Below, in pieces: positions 28,801 to 36,493 of a stretch of 64,000 bases of DNA. The DNA lies in NCBI RefSeq assembly GCF_020166335.1, contig NZ_JAIUJR010000008.1:124001-188000 (forward strand), read 5' to 3'. The stretch comes from Winogradskyella alexanderae. Its GTDB lineage: Bacteria > Bacteroidota > Bacteroidia > Flavobacteriales > Flavobacteriaceae. The notes beneath the pieces are model-generated. The model was not told the origin of the DNA, ran no database searches, and saw only the letters and a list, made by a program, of their open reading frames with translations. The translations under genes were made by a program, and so were the position numbers. Positions within the stretch are counted from its first letter, which is position 1. Each line of letters begins with the position of its first letter.

Positions 28801-29076
28801 TCTTATAACATTAATGCCCATATTTTTGAGCAAAGACATTTCCGTATCTAGGCCGGCCTTAATGACATCATCTGATTTTTCCCAAAATCTTGCATCAACA
28901 GTATTAGTGCCTATGGGAATATAATCCCAATTCATACCATTAATCATAAAGTCCTTCCCATCTACTACCAATTTCATCCCGTTTGGATCTTTTACAACCG
29001 ACACCTTTTGTGATTGGGCCGAAATTAATTGGGCAGCAAATAGAAAAACGAAAAGTCTAAAAAGATGTTTTCTCAT
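25894..29076 (-). CDS. Clan-A glycosidase fused to an outer-membrane beta-barrel
   Basis: A 1060-residue exported protein (signal peptide ending near AQLISAQ). Residues ~25-410 form a (beta/alpha)8 glycosidase resembling GH2 catalytic or GH72-like domains: FMINGMNWDYIPIG, acid/base Glu170 in LLGNENNYG, nucleophile Glu275 in MFTEFGSDAY. From ~420 to the end there are no helices but many alternating amphipathic strands with aromatic girdles and short turns (YNYGNGQGRGDS-like turns, FDVRGFYRTGHYHWQY, NFQIAPNFMWQQP, DFNLTFPMQLMLDVSTSFG), typical of an outer-membrane porin-like barrel, ending YIHVNIGR. I infer an enzyme displayed on, or feeding, its own pore. It is first in the operon, where SusC would normally be. 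The glycosidase family number is uncertain. Confidence 0.8.
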   Translation of the reverse strand: MRKHLFRLFVFLFAAQLISAQSQKVSVVKDPNGMKLVVDGKDFMINGMNWDYIPIGTNTVDARFWEKSDDVIKAGLDTEMSLLKNMGINVIRQYTGVPARWIQYIYENYGIYTMLNHSFGRYGLTIDGVWTPVTIYDDPKTSSLLMSEVTTLVEEYKDTPGLLLYLLGNENNYGLFWQGAETEDFPDDDQQKQYIGEQRGRPMYKLMNDAAVAMKAIDPSRPVALCNGDVLFIDIIAEECPDIDIYGTNTYRGVSFTDMFDVVKEKLNMALMFTEFGSDAYNAKENKEDQKMQAYYNLGNWKEIYQNAYGLGKAGNSIGGFTFQFSDGWWKYGFDDRENADRHDNNASWTNGGYDWDLAPGQNNMNEEWFGICAKGPTNERGLYDLYPRASYYALKEAHQLNPYDEGMSTEFIDNYFKSINIMDAVLRARGDKAALGGEAGGDKLRISQLQAKFTSFNTGGTLISTPENPDATQPDAVPNQLGFDHMQSFFVGVEANAAANVRAEVVMNVVGNVAQNPIDEIFYETITRRVVVDEDTDAVVNRGDRVNLYQAEFEWNAKDFDVRGFYRTGHYHWQYEGDFFGFYPEANYGPNLDIYGGEILGAEIDGKGDLDGLKAAIGPQLWWGANPTMLFKYQKKFGHYDVAAIYHRDFETDLQFDQSGRRVLDANQLVSGIIPAWPTERASFAVNREFGKFDLTLGGIWAGSPLNGSSFQDVKDGEVFVDKVEAKDNWGGKFKLTYEGGKFNWYGQGSIMGLVANGGFDATQTFTGWKLKDSGSGNMTNFLTGFTYSFDNFQIAPNFMWQQPIVDPMPNNGDAPGRLRNVIDDPFAVRDWNRETTAAEILFTYDPTPGTWMYQWDNDRSEDAKFAMNLGFVYRHLPTTMDAHIGFLATREFFAFPTSVPAQDLWEVHSRMVSKLSPDLGIIGNFYYGNGQGRGDSDRTITRFGADIRAIYKKMKLETHVKVNDWGPFDYHRDFNLTFPMQLMLDVSTSFGKPDWFILPNTTIGLRGTWRSLDQFSNRFAPLDVPPNTFPPEPILSPVGFPDGSEWEIRTYIHVNIGR

Positions 29077-29192
29077 AATTATCTCATTTTTGGAGGTTTT
29101 TGTATTGCTGTCTTATAAATTTGTAGAGACAGCATTAGATTGGTTAAAACTTCTGCAACTTAACATTAACTGTTATCAAATCATTAACTAGA

Positions 29193-29345
29193 TGCTATAC
29201 AAAAAATATACATAGCAACTTTTACTTACCTATTTTATCAATATCACAAAATTTAACTGATAAAATAAGGACTTGTGAATTTAATCATTTCTTAACAATT
29301 TTTGACAAAAACTTTTATTTTAACAACAATGTATAGCTAATGTAT
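29193..29345. promoter_or_regulatory. Candidate operators upstream of the glucan operon
   Basis: The 295-bp gap between the barrel-fusion start and the sensor-regulator stop holds an inverted repeat, TGCTAT (29193-29198) and ATAGCA (29212-29217), and a direct repeat AATGTAT at 29328-29334 and 29339-29345 with an 11-bp period. GCTATAC (29194-29200) also recurs inverted as GTATAGC (29331-29337). These are candidates for binding by the LuxR-type HTH sensor or the LacI regulator. The assignment is inference. Confidence 0.4.
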
Positions 29346-29371
29346 GGTTATAAAACCTATTTGTATAGGAG

Positions 29372-32182
29372 CTACAACTCGATGATATAATTTGATAGGC
29401 TTTGATTGTGGTCAAGTCCCATTTTTTTGCGCAAACGATATCGTTTAACCTCAACACTTTTATGCGAAATATTTAAAAGAGGTGCAATCTCCTTTGATGA
29501 CAAATTAAGTCTCAAATAAGTACATAATCTTAAATCATTTGGTGTAATTGATGGGTGAAGCGATTTAATCTTTTTTATGAAATCCTTATCTACATTATTA
29601 AAGGCTTCTTCAAATAGCTTCCAGTCGCCTGTGCTTTTTAAACTGGCATTAATATGTCTTATAACCACCTTAACATCTTCCAAAGATTTAGATTTAGAAA
29701 GTTGGTCTTTGATATTATTTAGCAATTCATTGCGCTTCACAAGATTCATTGTGGCAATTCCCAATTCCCTATTCTTATTATCTATATCTAGTTGTAAATT
29801 CTTGTTTTTAAACTGAATTAGTTGGCGTTGATTTTCTAACTGCTCTAACTCTAACTCTCTGGCCTTGTTTTCGAGTAATTTGTCTCTTTGTTTTTTATAG
29901 TAACGCCTGTTTAAATAATGTATAGCATATAATATTAATATGCCAGCTAAACTATATGTAAGAATAGCAATTGTAGACAAATACCATGGTTTAGTTATAT
30001 TAAACTCAAACGAAGCAACATTTTTTGAAATTAAATCATCTGTTTTTGCCCTTGCCTCAAAGGTATAATTACCATGAGGTAAATTCTCAAACAGAATTTC
30101 TGATCTATCAGTCCAACTGCTCCAATTATCAAAGTTACCTAGAAGTCTGTATTGATATGTTGTAGAAGACAAAGCATTATAATTTGGAACACTGTACTTC
30201 AGTCTTAGACTATTTTCTTTTGTCTTCAATTGGGCGGGCTTCCCTACCGTCAGTGGTTTGAACTCGCCTTGCGCTGAGCTGTAGGCTACACTATTTAAAG
30301 TTATCTCTTTTGGTTGCTCTTTAAATTTATTAAGGTCCATTATTAGATACCCTTCGGTTGTTCCAATAAGATACTTCTGATCCTTTAAATACAATATATT
30401 ATCATAACCTGATTTACCCTTCCGAATTTTACTTGGTATTGGGATAGTTGTCACCAATGGCTCATCGGTTAACTTTCCGGGCTCCACATATACGATTTCA
30501 TGCTTTGGAAATCCCCAAAGGCGATTATCCCCCTGATCATAAATTAGCTTGCCAGAAGCATATTTATCTTCACTGAAATAACTTGACAACAAAGAATCTA
30601 TTTCAAATAACGACGTTTGATTATTAAAGGTAAAGACACCCTCCTGATTACAGTACAGAATGGAATTGTTATAACTAACTATACTTGATTTTGATCCTGT
30701 CTTATCTGAAACCTGCTTTATTTCTATGGCGCTTCTAAAATCTGTGTCAACAATAATTTTATAAACACCTTTATATTCATGACCTATTAAAATCTCATTT
30801 TTAGATATAAACTCTGCGTAGCGACTGGAAATATTAAATCCTTCTATTTTATTTCTTTTCCTCCATTGACCATTAACGTTATGAAGAACAAAAAGCCCTT
30901 TATAATTACCCGTTAATAGCAAGTCTGGTCTATCTTCGATAGATTTAATATTCCACGTGCCAAGTTCGTCAGAAATAAGCCTTGCGCGATTATTCTCTAT
31001 TTGAAATGTTCCTTTATCATGGCCACAGAATAATTTACCGTTAACAACTTTTAATGTCCAAACCTGACCGTTTGTACCTTCTACAAATGAAAAACCCTCA
31101 TCTGAATCTAAAGATTTGTTAAATAACCCTTGATTTGTACCTAAATATAATACCTCATTAAATTTCTCTGTTACATATACTGTTCCTAAAACGCCCAGTT
31201 TATCTTTATACACCATGTAAGGCGATTGATAATTAATAACATTAATCCCGTTATCCAGTCCCAACCAAATATTCCCAAAACTGTCTTCTTCTAATGATAG
31301 AATGGTATTATTACTCAATCCTGTAGATTGGTTTATACTTTGAAGCAGATTTCCTTTTGAGTCAATAATTAAAATTCCATTAGAGATCGTTCCTAAAACG
31401 AAACTACCATCTTGTAAACGCAAACCACTGTAAATACTTTCATTTAAAATTAACGGATCAGCAGATGTAATCCAATTAGATAACTTGCCATTTGAAAACA
31501 GATAAAAACCATTTTCTTTTGAAAGGAGCAAAACTTCATTGTTATAGTTAAAGACATTAATTACTTCTATGTCTTTTAACTCTTTGGAGTTGATTAGTAA
31601 AGATTCTTGTCCATTTTCAAATTTGAATAAGCCAATTCCACTTTTTTGAAAATAAACTACGCCATCTACCTCAAAAATTTTATTGATTCGATCGTTGGAA
31701 TTAATAGTTCTAAATGTTTTTTCAAGTTCATTGTATATGTAAATACTTTCGAATGACTGGAATAGTATAAACTCCTCAATATTGATAATTCCCCAAATTT
31801 CTTCATCCTCTTTGATAAGTATATCCTCATTTTCAGCAACCAAAGATGTATAGAATAATTTTCCAAAGCCATTACGACGCCAATAACCAAATTCCATATA
31901 GCCTCCTGTGTACACAACATCATTAACACTTTTGACTGATCTTAAAATGACATTGTTTGGTGATTTATATACATTCCAGTTAGCACCTGTGTATTCTAGC
32001 AATCCAACATTGTTGGCCACATATAAAAATCCATTATCGTTCTGAGTTATAGACCAATTCTGGTCCTCGGCATTGTAATCTTGGGGTGTAAAAACTTTTA
32101 TTGGTGGGATTTCTTGTGCCGATAAACCTAAAAAATATAAAAGAAAAAAAAGTGAAGACAGTTGTTTAAAATGGTTTGCCAT
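29372..32182 (-). CDS. Propeller/Y_Y_Y membrane sensor with LuxR-type HTH (SusR-like regulator)
   Basis: A ~936-residue inner-membrane regulator. After a signal peptide (MANHFKQLSSLFFLLYFLGLSAQ) come many two-component-propeller repeats (NGFLYVANNVGLLEYTG, GNIWLGLDNGINVINY), a triple-tyrosine Y_Y_Y domain (LRLKYSVPNYNALSSTTYQYRLLG ... LPHGNYTFEARAK), one membrane helix (about 745-765), a cytoplasmic coiled coil, and a C-terminal LuxR-like HTH (LRLCTYLRLNLSSKEIAPLLNISHKSVEVKRYRLRKKMGL). There is no kinase domain, so the sensor acts directly on DNA as in the SusR type. The ATG at 32182 is preferred to 32209 because it starts the signal peptide. It likely senses beta-glucan oligosaccharides in the periplasm and switches on the adjacent operon. 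Confidence 0.9.
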   Translation of the reverse strand: MANHFKQLSSLFFLLYFLGLSAQEIPPIKVFTPQDYNAEDQNWSITQNDNGFLYVANNVGLLEYTGANWNVYKSPNNVILRSVKSVNDVVYTGGYMEFGYWRRNGFGKLFYTSLVAENEDILIKEDEEIWGIINIEEFILFQSFESIYIYNELEKTFRTINSNDRINKIFEVDGVVYFQKSGIGLFKFENGQESLLINSKELKDIEVINVFNYNNEVLLLSKENGFYLFSNGKLSNWITSADPLILNESIYSGLRLQDGSFVLGTISNGILIIDSKGNLLQSINQSTGLSNNTILSLEEDSFGNIWLGLDNGINVINYQSPYMVYKDKLGVLGTVYVTEKFNEVLYLGTNQGLFNKSLDSDEGFSFVEGTNGQVWTLKVVNGKLFCGHDKGTFQIENNRARLISDELGTWNIKSIEDRPDLLLTGNYKGLFVLHNVNGQWRKRNKIEGFNISSRYAEFISKNEILIGHEYKGVYKIIVDTDFRSAIEIKQVSDKTGSKSSIVSYNNSILYCNQEGVFTFNNQTSLFEIDSLLSSYFSEDKYASGKLIYDQGDNRLWGFPKHEIVYVEPGKLTDEPLVTTIPIPSKIRKGKSGYDNILYLKDQKYLIGTTEGYLIMDLNKFKEQPKEITLNSVAYSSAQGEFKPLTVGKPAQLKTKENSLRLKYSVPNYNALSSTTYQYRLLGNFDNWSSWTDRSEILFENLPHGNYTFEARAKTDDLISKNVASFEFNITKPWYLSTIAILTYSLAGILILYAIHYLNRRYYKKQRDKLLENKARELELEQLENQRQLIQFKNKNLQLDIDNKNRELGIATMNLVKRNELLNNIKDQLSKSKSLEDVKVVIRHINASLKSTGDWKLFEEAFNNVDKDFIKKIKSLHPSITPNDLRLCTYLRLNLSSKEIAPLLNISHKSVEVKRYRLRKKMGLDHNQSLSNYIIEL

Positions 32183-32374
32183 GTTATTAGTTGAAATTAA
32201 CCACAACAAATAAAATCTATTGTTGTAAAGTTACTAATATAGAAAAATTAAAGGTTATAACACTTTTTGTAGTGTTACAAAAACAGTTTGATAAACCGAA
32301 AACAATCTAAGGTAATATCAATAATTCATCGCTTGGTAATCTAAAATTGGGTATAATGGATATCACCTAACTTA

Positions 32375-32386
32375 TGACCAATATCA
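32375..32386. promoter_or_regulatory. FNR-like box TGACCAATATCA upstream of the VIT gene
   Basis: A TGAYNNNNRTCA dyad whose centre lies 51 bp before the ATG of the VIT gene. A Bacteroidetes-type -7-like element, TATTTTTA (32410-32417), follows with 33 bp between centres. Confidence 0.6.
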
Positions 32387-32431
32387 TACTATAAATGAAA
32401 TTGGTTAGATATTTTTACTGATTAAGGAAAT

Positions 32432-33133
32432 ATGCAAGATATGCGAACAATCCAAAAATATCTTGGTGAAATAGTCTATGGTGGTATTGATGGTGCTGTC
32501 ACCACTTTTGCTGTAGTATCTGGTGCAGTAGGAGCAGGCTTGAGTAACTCGGTAATAATTATTCTTGGTTTTGCCAATTTATTAGCAGATGGGTTTGCGA
32601 TGTCTATTGGTGCGTATTTATCTGCTAAATCTGTTAATGACAGTAAAAACAGATCCCAAATAACAAACATAGTAGCATATACTAAAAAAAGGAAAACACT
32701 TTTGGATCACACAAAAGTAATTCTTAAACATCACGGCGTAGCTAATAAGGACTTGGACCTTTCTGCTGATAAGATCTTAGAAGAAACCCATGATTGGCAC
32801 AACGATTTGAGAAAAGAAAATGATCCTCTTGCTTATAATAATAGATCACCTTTTAAAATTGGATTATCGACCTATTTTGCTTTTATATGTGTTGGTCTAA
32901 TCCCACTTTTGATCTACGTTTGGGATATCATTTGGTCATTTCCTGGCCACTTATTTCTTTGGACAAGCATACTTACCTCTTTAGCTTTTGCGCTAATCGG
33001 GTTTTTAAAAACGCATGTTACAGGCACAAGCAAACTAAAGGGTGTAATAGAAACCCTCGCACTGGGTACAATAGCAGCTGTAGTTGCATACTATGTTGGT
33101 GATATTTTAGAGGCAATAGTTAATAAAAACTAA
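32432..33133 (+). CDS. VIT/CCC1-family transporter
   Basis: A 233-residue membrane protein of the VIT1/CCC1 family, members of which move Fe2+ or Mn2+ out of the cytosol. The signature is the N-terminal helix pair ([26 protein letters not shown], then [21 protein letters not shown]), with conserved acidic and Met residues inside the membrane. A cytoplasmic helical segment follows ([34 protein letters not shown]), then three further helices. The segment between the second and third helices is shorter than the ferritin-like domain of longer VIT proteins. It is divergent from the sugar sensor and carries a TGAY-N4-RTCA box in its promoter, so I group it with the stress island. Confidence 0.9.
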   Translation: MQDMRTIQKYLGEIVYGGIDGAVTTFAVVSGAVGAGLSNSVIIILGFANLLADGFAMSIGAYLSAKSVNDSKNRSQITNIVAYTKKRKTLLDHTKVILKHHGVANKDLDLSADKILEETHDWHNDLRKENDPLAYNNRSPFKIGLSTYFAFICVGLIPLLIYVWDIIWSFPGHLFLWTSILTSLAFALIGFLKTHVTGTSKLKGVIETLALGTIAAVVAYYVGDILEAIVNKN

Positions 33134-33150
33134 TTGAAGCTATTTAAAGT

Positions 33151-33594
33151 TTATGTTAGTAAACGTTTTTGTTTGCCCTCCTTCATTACCAGCTTAATTA
33201 AACTGAATAGACTCTTTTTTATAGTTTGATATCGCTTTTTAAACTCACCTATTAGCTCAATTAAATTTCTGTGCTTACTCCTATAAGCAGCCTCTTCATC
33301 AAGCTGATCGATACCATCAACCATAATTGACAATCCTTTCTCATGAGCAATTACTGCTTTAAGTAGAACTTGGGTATTCTTAACTTCAATTGAAAGTTTG
33401 TCTATTATTTTTTTACTTTCTTCAAAATGATTGTTGTCAATTAAATTTAGGGTATAAGATTTAATTAAGTCTTCCAAAAAAAGTTGTTCCTCTTTGAAAA
33501 ACTGTAATTCTGATAGCCATAACTTGGAAGCATCGTGCATATCCTCTGCACTTAACCACTCGGTGTGTTTTGCTTTGGTATGTATTGTTTTCAT
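33151..33594 (-). CDS. Helical hypothetical protein downstream of hsp20
   Basis: A 147-residue soluble, charged protein predicted to be mostly alpha-helical with heptad-like stretches (LSELQFFKEEQLFLEDLIKSYTLNL, FEESKKIIDKLSIEVKNTQVLLKAV). It has no signal peptide, metal site or nucleotide motif that I recognise, and I cannot name the family. It follows hsp20 on the same strand beyond a clear terminator, so it may be made at low level by read-through or from its own start. Its place in the stress island suggests a stress-related, perhaps structural, role. It converges with the VIT gene. Confidence 0.75.
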   Translation of the reverse strand: MKTIHTKAKHTEWLSAEDMHDASKLWLSELQFFKEEQLFLEDLIKSYTLNLIDNNHFEESKKIIDKLSIEVKNTQVLLKAVIAHEKGLSIMVDGIDQLDEEAAYRSKHRNLIELIGEFKKRYQTIKKSLFSLIKLVMKEGKQKRLLT

Positions 33595-33612
33595 GATAGT
33601 GTGGTATTAAAA

Positions 33613-33648
33613 AAGCAGAGTACAAAACACCTAAAATGTACTCTGCTT
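33613..33648 (-). terminator. Terminator after hsp20
   Basis: The 11-bp stem AAGCAGAGTAC / GTACTCTGCTT with a 14-nt loop is followed by a T run on the minus strand. It lies between hsp20 and the helical hypothetical gene. Confidence 0.85.
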
Positions 33649-33661
33649 AAAACGTGAATTT

Positions 33662-34114
33662 TTAAATAACCTCTATTACTTTTTTAGGTGTTTCTTCTGT
33701 AATCTCTTTTTTAAGAAGATTGAGCTTTAAAATACCATCTTTGTATGTAGCTTTAATGTCCGCCATATTATCTACAGTTTCTGGTAATCTTAAAGATCTT
33801 TTAAATGCATTGTAGCTAAACTCTCTGCGCATGTAATCATCCTTCTCTTCTTCTTTTTTCATTTCCTTTTTAGCAGATACGTTAAGCATATGATCTTCTA
33901 ATGTAACTTCAAAATCTGATTTCTTAAATCCAGGCGCAGCAAATTCTACTTCGAATTCACCTTCTAATTCTTTAACATTCATAGCTGGCATTAAAGAATC
34001 ATCTTCAAAAAAGTTATCGTTAAAAAAGAAATCGTCAGAGCTAAAAAAATCTTTTAGATTTGTATTATTCCATGGGAATAATCGGTTTCGGTTGTTAAAC
34101 TTAATTAATGACAT
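33662..34114 (-). CDS. Hsp20/alpha-crystallin small heat-shock protein
   Basis: A 150-residue holdase chaperone that binds unfolding proteins without ATP. The alpha-crystallin core runs from about residue 40 (MPAMNVKELEGEFEVEFAAPGFKKSDFEVTLEDHMLNVSA) to YKDGILKLNLLKKE, which contains the conserved G-x-L motif, followed by a short C-terminal tail with VIEVI able to bind the neighbouring subunit. The N-terminal arm is Asn/Phe-rich (FFSSDDFFFNDNFFEDD). An FNR-like dyad (34180-34191) precedes it, so it probably belongs to the island's common regulon, as small Hsps do in the mycobacterial DosR regulon. Confidence 0.95.
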   Translation of the reverse strand: MSLIKFNNRNRLFPWNNTNLKDFFSSDDFFFNDNFFEDDSLMPAMNVKELEGEFEVEFAAPGFKKSDFEVTLEDHMLNVSAKKEMKKEEEKDDYMRREFSYNAFKRSLRLPETVDNMADIKATYKDGILKLNLLKKEITEETPKKVIEVI

Positions 34115-34179
34115 AGCTTTTATTTTATGGTTAAACTTGATTTCAACTAAAATTAGAAATCTACCCTCGTTCCTAAAAT

Positions 34180-34191
34180 GATTTAGATCAG
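34180..34191. promoter_or_regulatory. FNR-like box TGATTTAGATCA upstream of hsp20
   Basis: A perfect half-site dyad (TGAT...ATCA), centre 71 bp upstream of the hsp20 ATG. On the minus strand it is followed by TAGATTTC (34164-34157), a good TAnnTTTG-like -7 element. Flanks AAAA...GTTTA recur at 38966-38977. Confidence 0.6.
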
Positions 34192-34198
34192 TTTAGAA

Positions 34199-35572
34199 CT
34201 AAATAATGAGCTGTTCTACATCTGTTAATTTTGGAGTCTTAACTGCCCATTTAAAAACGGTTTGGAGCTTAACCCTAAATGCATTTAGAGCATTTGGTTC
34301 ACCATGAATTAAATACACCTGTTCTGGGATATTTTTTATTTGGCCTAACCAATCCAAGAGTTCGCCTTGATCCGCATGTGCAGAGAGACTTTCAATGTGT
34401 TCTATCTGTGCTTTTACTGGGTAGTACTTTCCGAAAAACTTAATTTCATGAGCACCTTCTAATAATTGTCTTCCCCTTGTTCCTTCGGCTTGGTATCCAA
34501 CTAATAAAACGCTTGTAGTTGGATCATCTATTAGCTGTTGTAAATATGTGAGTACACGGCCTCCCGTAACCATTCCACTGCCTGCTATGACAACTTTACA
34601 ACGTCTGTCGTCAATGGTGTCCCATGTTTCCTTATACGAGCTCACAATATTTACATGGTTGCACATTGCATGATAGTCCGATAGTGGTAACTTATGCCAT
34701 TTGGGATAATTTTTAAATACATGTAGGACATTGTTGCCCATTGGACTATCAATAAAAACTGGAATGTCTGGAATACGGCGTTGTTTATACAATTTCCAGA
34801 AAATATACATTAAAGTCTGAAGTCTTTCGACTGCAAAACTTGGAATAATAAGATTTCCTCCAACATTTATGGATCGATTAACCAAATCTGTTAATATATC
34901 TTCAACATTTTGCTTAGGATGCAATTTGTTTCCGTAAGTACTCTCTATAAACAAATAATCTGCCCATTGTGGTTTCTTGGGATCGCTAAGTAAGTAATCA
35001 TTTTTTCGGCCAACATCTCCAGAGAACACAAAGCGTTTTCCATTGATATCAATTTCTATAAAAGTTGCTCCAATTATATGCCCATTATACTGAAACCTTA
35101 CCTTTATGTTTTCAGAGATATTTTTCCATTCGTCTAATGGAACCGAATTAAAAAATTTTATGGTTTGTTCTGCCTCTTTTACCGTATAAAATGGTAATGC
35201 CGGATTGTGTTTGGTGTATTTTTCTTTATTAGCCCTGCTGGCTTCTTCTTCATGAATTTTACCACTATCCCTCAATATAATTTCTGCAATTGCTAAGGTT
35301 GGAGACGTACCAAGAATCCGACCTTTAAATCCTTGTTTAATCAATCTTGGTAAATACCCTACGTGATCCAAGTGACCATGGGTTAGCAAAACAACATCAA
35401 TTGCATTTACATCTATTGGCAGGTCTTCCCAATTTAATTCCCTTAATTCCTTTAAGCCTTGAAACATGCCACAATCTACCATTATCTGGCATTCTGATGT
35501 TTCAATTAAGAACTTTGAGCCCGTAACTGTGCCTGCACCACCCAAAAAATTAACTTTAACTACTGACCTCAT
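34199..35572 (-). CDS. Beta-CASP metallo-beta-lactamase-fold RNase-like protein
   Basis: A 457-residue metallo-beta-lactamase-fold protein with a beta-CASP insert and the RNA-metabolising RMMBL tail, related to archaeal/bacterial CPSF-like nucleases. The metal motif HGHLDH is at LLTHGHLDHVGYLPRLI; further ligands are seen in FSGDVGRKN and the C-terminal HADQGELLDW, with VIAGSGMVTGGRVLTYL in the beta-CASP part. It probably processes or degrades RNA. It overlaps the end of the ATP-cone/endonuclease gene by 17 bp, so their translation is coupled. Such genes often occur with universal stress proteins in bacterial stress islands; the substrate is unknown. Confidence 0.9.
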   Translation of the reverse strand: MRSVVKVNFLGGAGTVTGSKFLIETSECQIMVDCGMFQGLKELRELNWEDLPIDVNAIDVVLLTHGHLDHVGYLPRLIKQGFKGRILGTSPTLAIAEIILRDSGKIHEEEASRANKEKYTKHNPALPFYTVKEAEQTIKFFNSVPLDEWKNISENIKVRFQYNGHIIGATFIEIDINGKRFVFSGDVGRKNDYLLSDPKKPQWADYLFIESTYGNKLHPKQNVEDILTDLVNRSINVGGNLIIPSFAVERLQTLMYIFWKLYKQRRIPDIPVFIDSPMGNNVLHVFKNYPKWHKLPLSDYHAMCNHVNIVSSYKETWDTIDDRRCKVVIAGSGMVTGGRVLTYLQQLIDDPTTSVLLVGYQAEGTRGRQLLEGAHEIKFFGKYYPVKAQIEHIESLSAHADQGELLDWLGQIKNIPEQVYLIHGEPNALNAFRVKLQTVFKWAVKTPKLTDVEQLII

Positions 35573-36422
35573 TATAATATTTTGAAGTTTTACATAAGGC
35601 CTCTATTTCGTCTAGGATTTTAGCTTTCCTTGCGTCTGATATTCCAAGATGGTCTAGGTAAAAAGCATCTCCAATAAGCTGCCTACATAACACGACATTT
35701 CGGCTTAATAGAAATTGTTTTTCCCTGTTGGTAAGTAAGGTTGAAACCGTTATTGGATAAAGCCCCAAGGCATCTATTCTATCCCTTAAACTTTCATTAT
35801 TGGGATAATCCCAACTTAACAAATACAGACCACAACAACGACCGTATTGCACTGCGTCTTCTGAAAACCGAGTATTCGTTACTACCCAACAATTGCTTAA
35901 TGCAGTTTGGTTGCCATTAACTTTCCAATTGGCTTTAATATCATCAAATCTAGAATTTATGTAAAGCGGAATTTTTACATTACAATTTAAACCTTGATCT
36001 CCATGAAATTTACACTCTATAATAATAGTGTCGTTGTTCTTATTAGCAACAACATCAATTTCATGAGATACACATTTCCCTTCTACAACCTCACCTACAG
36101 AGGTATCATATCCTGAGTAACGTAATATTTCCTGAATGAACCTTTCAAACGGAAATCCGGTTGGTCCGAGCTCATAAATTGCCTTTTTTAATTTGTATTT
36201 TGATGCTAAATAACTCTTCTTTCTTTTTAGTAGTGCAAAAGCTCTGTTGTAAATCTCTTTTGTAGATATACCTTGATAGAGCTCGTCCCTGACCTTATCA
36301 ATTATACTATCGACTGTTTCTTTGTTGGCACCACTTCGTTTTAAGGAAGATCTCAGTTTACTTAAAGAAAATTTTACCCGTTTACCACTTGATTTAATAA
36401 CCTCAAAATCCTTATTTTTCAT
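35556..36422 (-). CDS. ATP-cone / PD-(D/E)XK endonuclease fusion
   Basis: A 288-residue protein. Residues ~5-92 are an ATP-cone nucleotide-sensing domain, as in ribonucleotide reductase and NrdR (VIKSSGKRVKFSLSKLRSSLKRSGA ... GISTKEIYNRAFALLKRK). Residues ~93-210 are a restriction-endonuclease-like Mrr fold: FERFIQEILRYSGYDT, Asp123 in HEIDVVA and Glu136/Lys138 in IIIECKFH complete the PD-(D/E)XK triad. A helical C-terminal tail follows. I infer a nuclease whose action is gated by ATP or dATP. It has no methylase partner, so it is not a classical restriction system. It is coupled to the beta-CASP RNase gene. Confidence 0.85.
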   Translation of the reverse strand: MKNKDFEVIKSSGKRVKFSLSKLRSSLKRSGANKETVDSIIDKVRDELYQGISTKEIYNRAFALLKRKKSYLASKYKLKKAIYELGPTGFPFERFIQEILRYSGYDTSVGEVVEGKCVSHEIDVVANKNNDTIIIECKFHGDQGLNCNVKIPLYINSRFDDIKANWKVNGNQTALSNCWVVTNTRFSEDAVQYGRCCGLYLLSWDYPNNESLRDRIDALGLYPITVSTLLTNREKQFLLSRNVVLCRQLIGDAFYLDHLGISDARKAKILDEIEALCKTSKYYNEVSS

Positions 36423-36438
36423 AATGTATTGTACTAAT

Positions 36439-36468
36439 GTTGCCAGGGCAATTTCTTACCCTGGCAAC
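36439..36468. other. Stem-loop in the leader of the ATP-cone/endonuclease gene
   Basis: A perfect 10-bp stem GTTGCCAGGG / CCCTGGCAAC with a 10-nt loop lies 16 bp upstream of the ATG. No T run follows on the minus strand, so it is either a weak terminator for the preceding gene or an RNA element controlling expression or stability of the downstream gene. Confidence 0.5.
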
Positions 36469-36493
36469 TCCCCAAACTAACCAAATAGCCGCC

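Noticed and set aside
29276..29287. TGAATTTAATCA upstream of the glucan operon
   Set aside because: Fits TGA-N6-TCA but has A, not C/T, at position 4, and the gene class differs; not counted in the regulon.
8792..32182. SusC/SusD-like genes
   Set aside because: Looked for a TonB plug domain, a TonB box and a SusD-type lipoprotein; the barrel fusion has no plug and neither binding lipoprotein looks like SusD.
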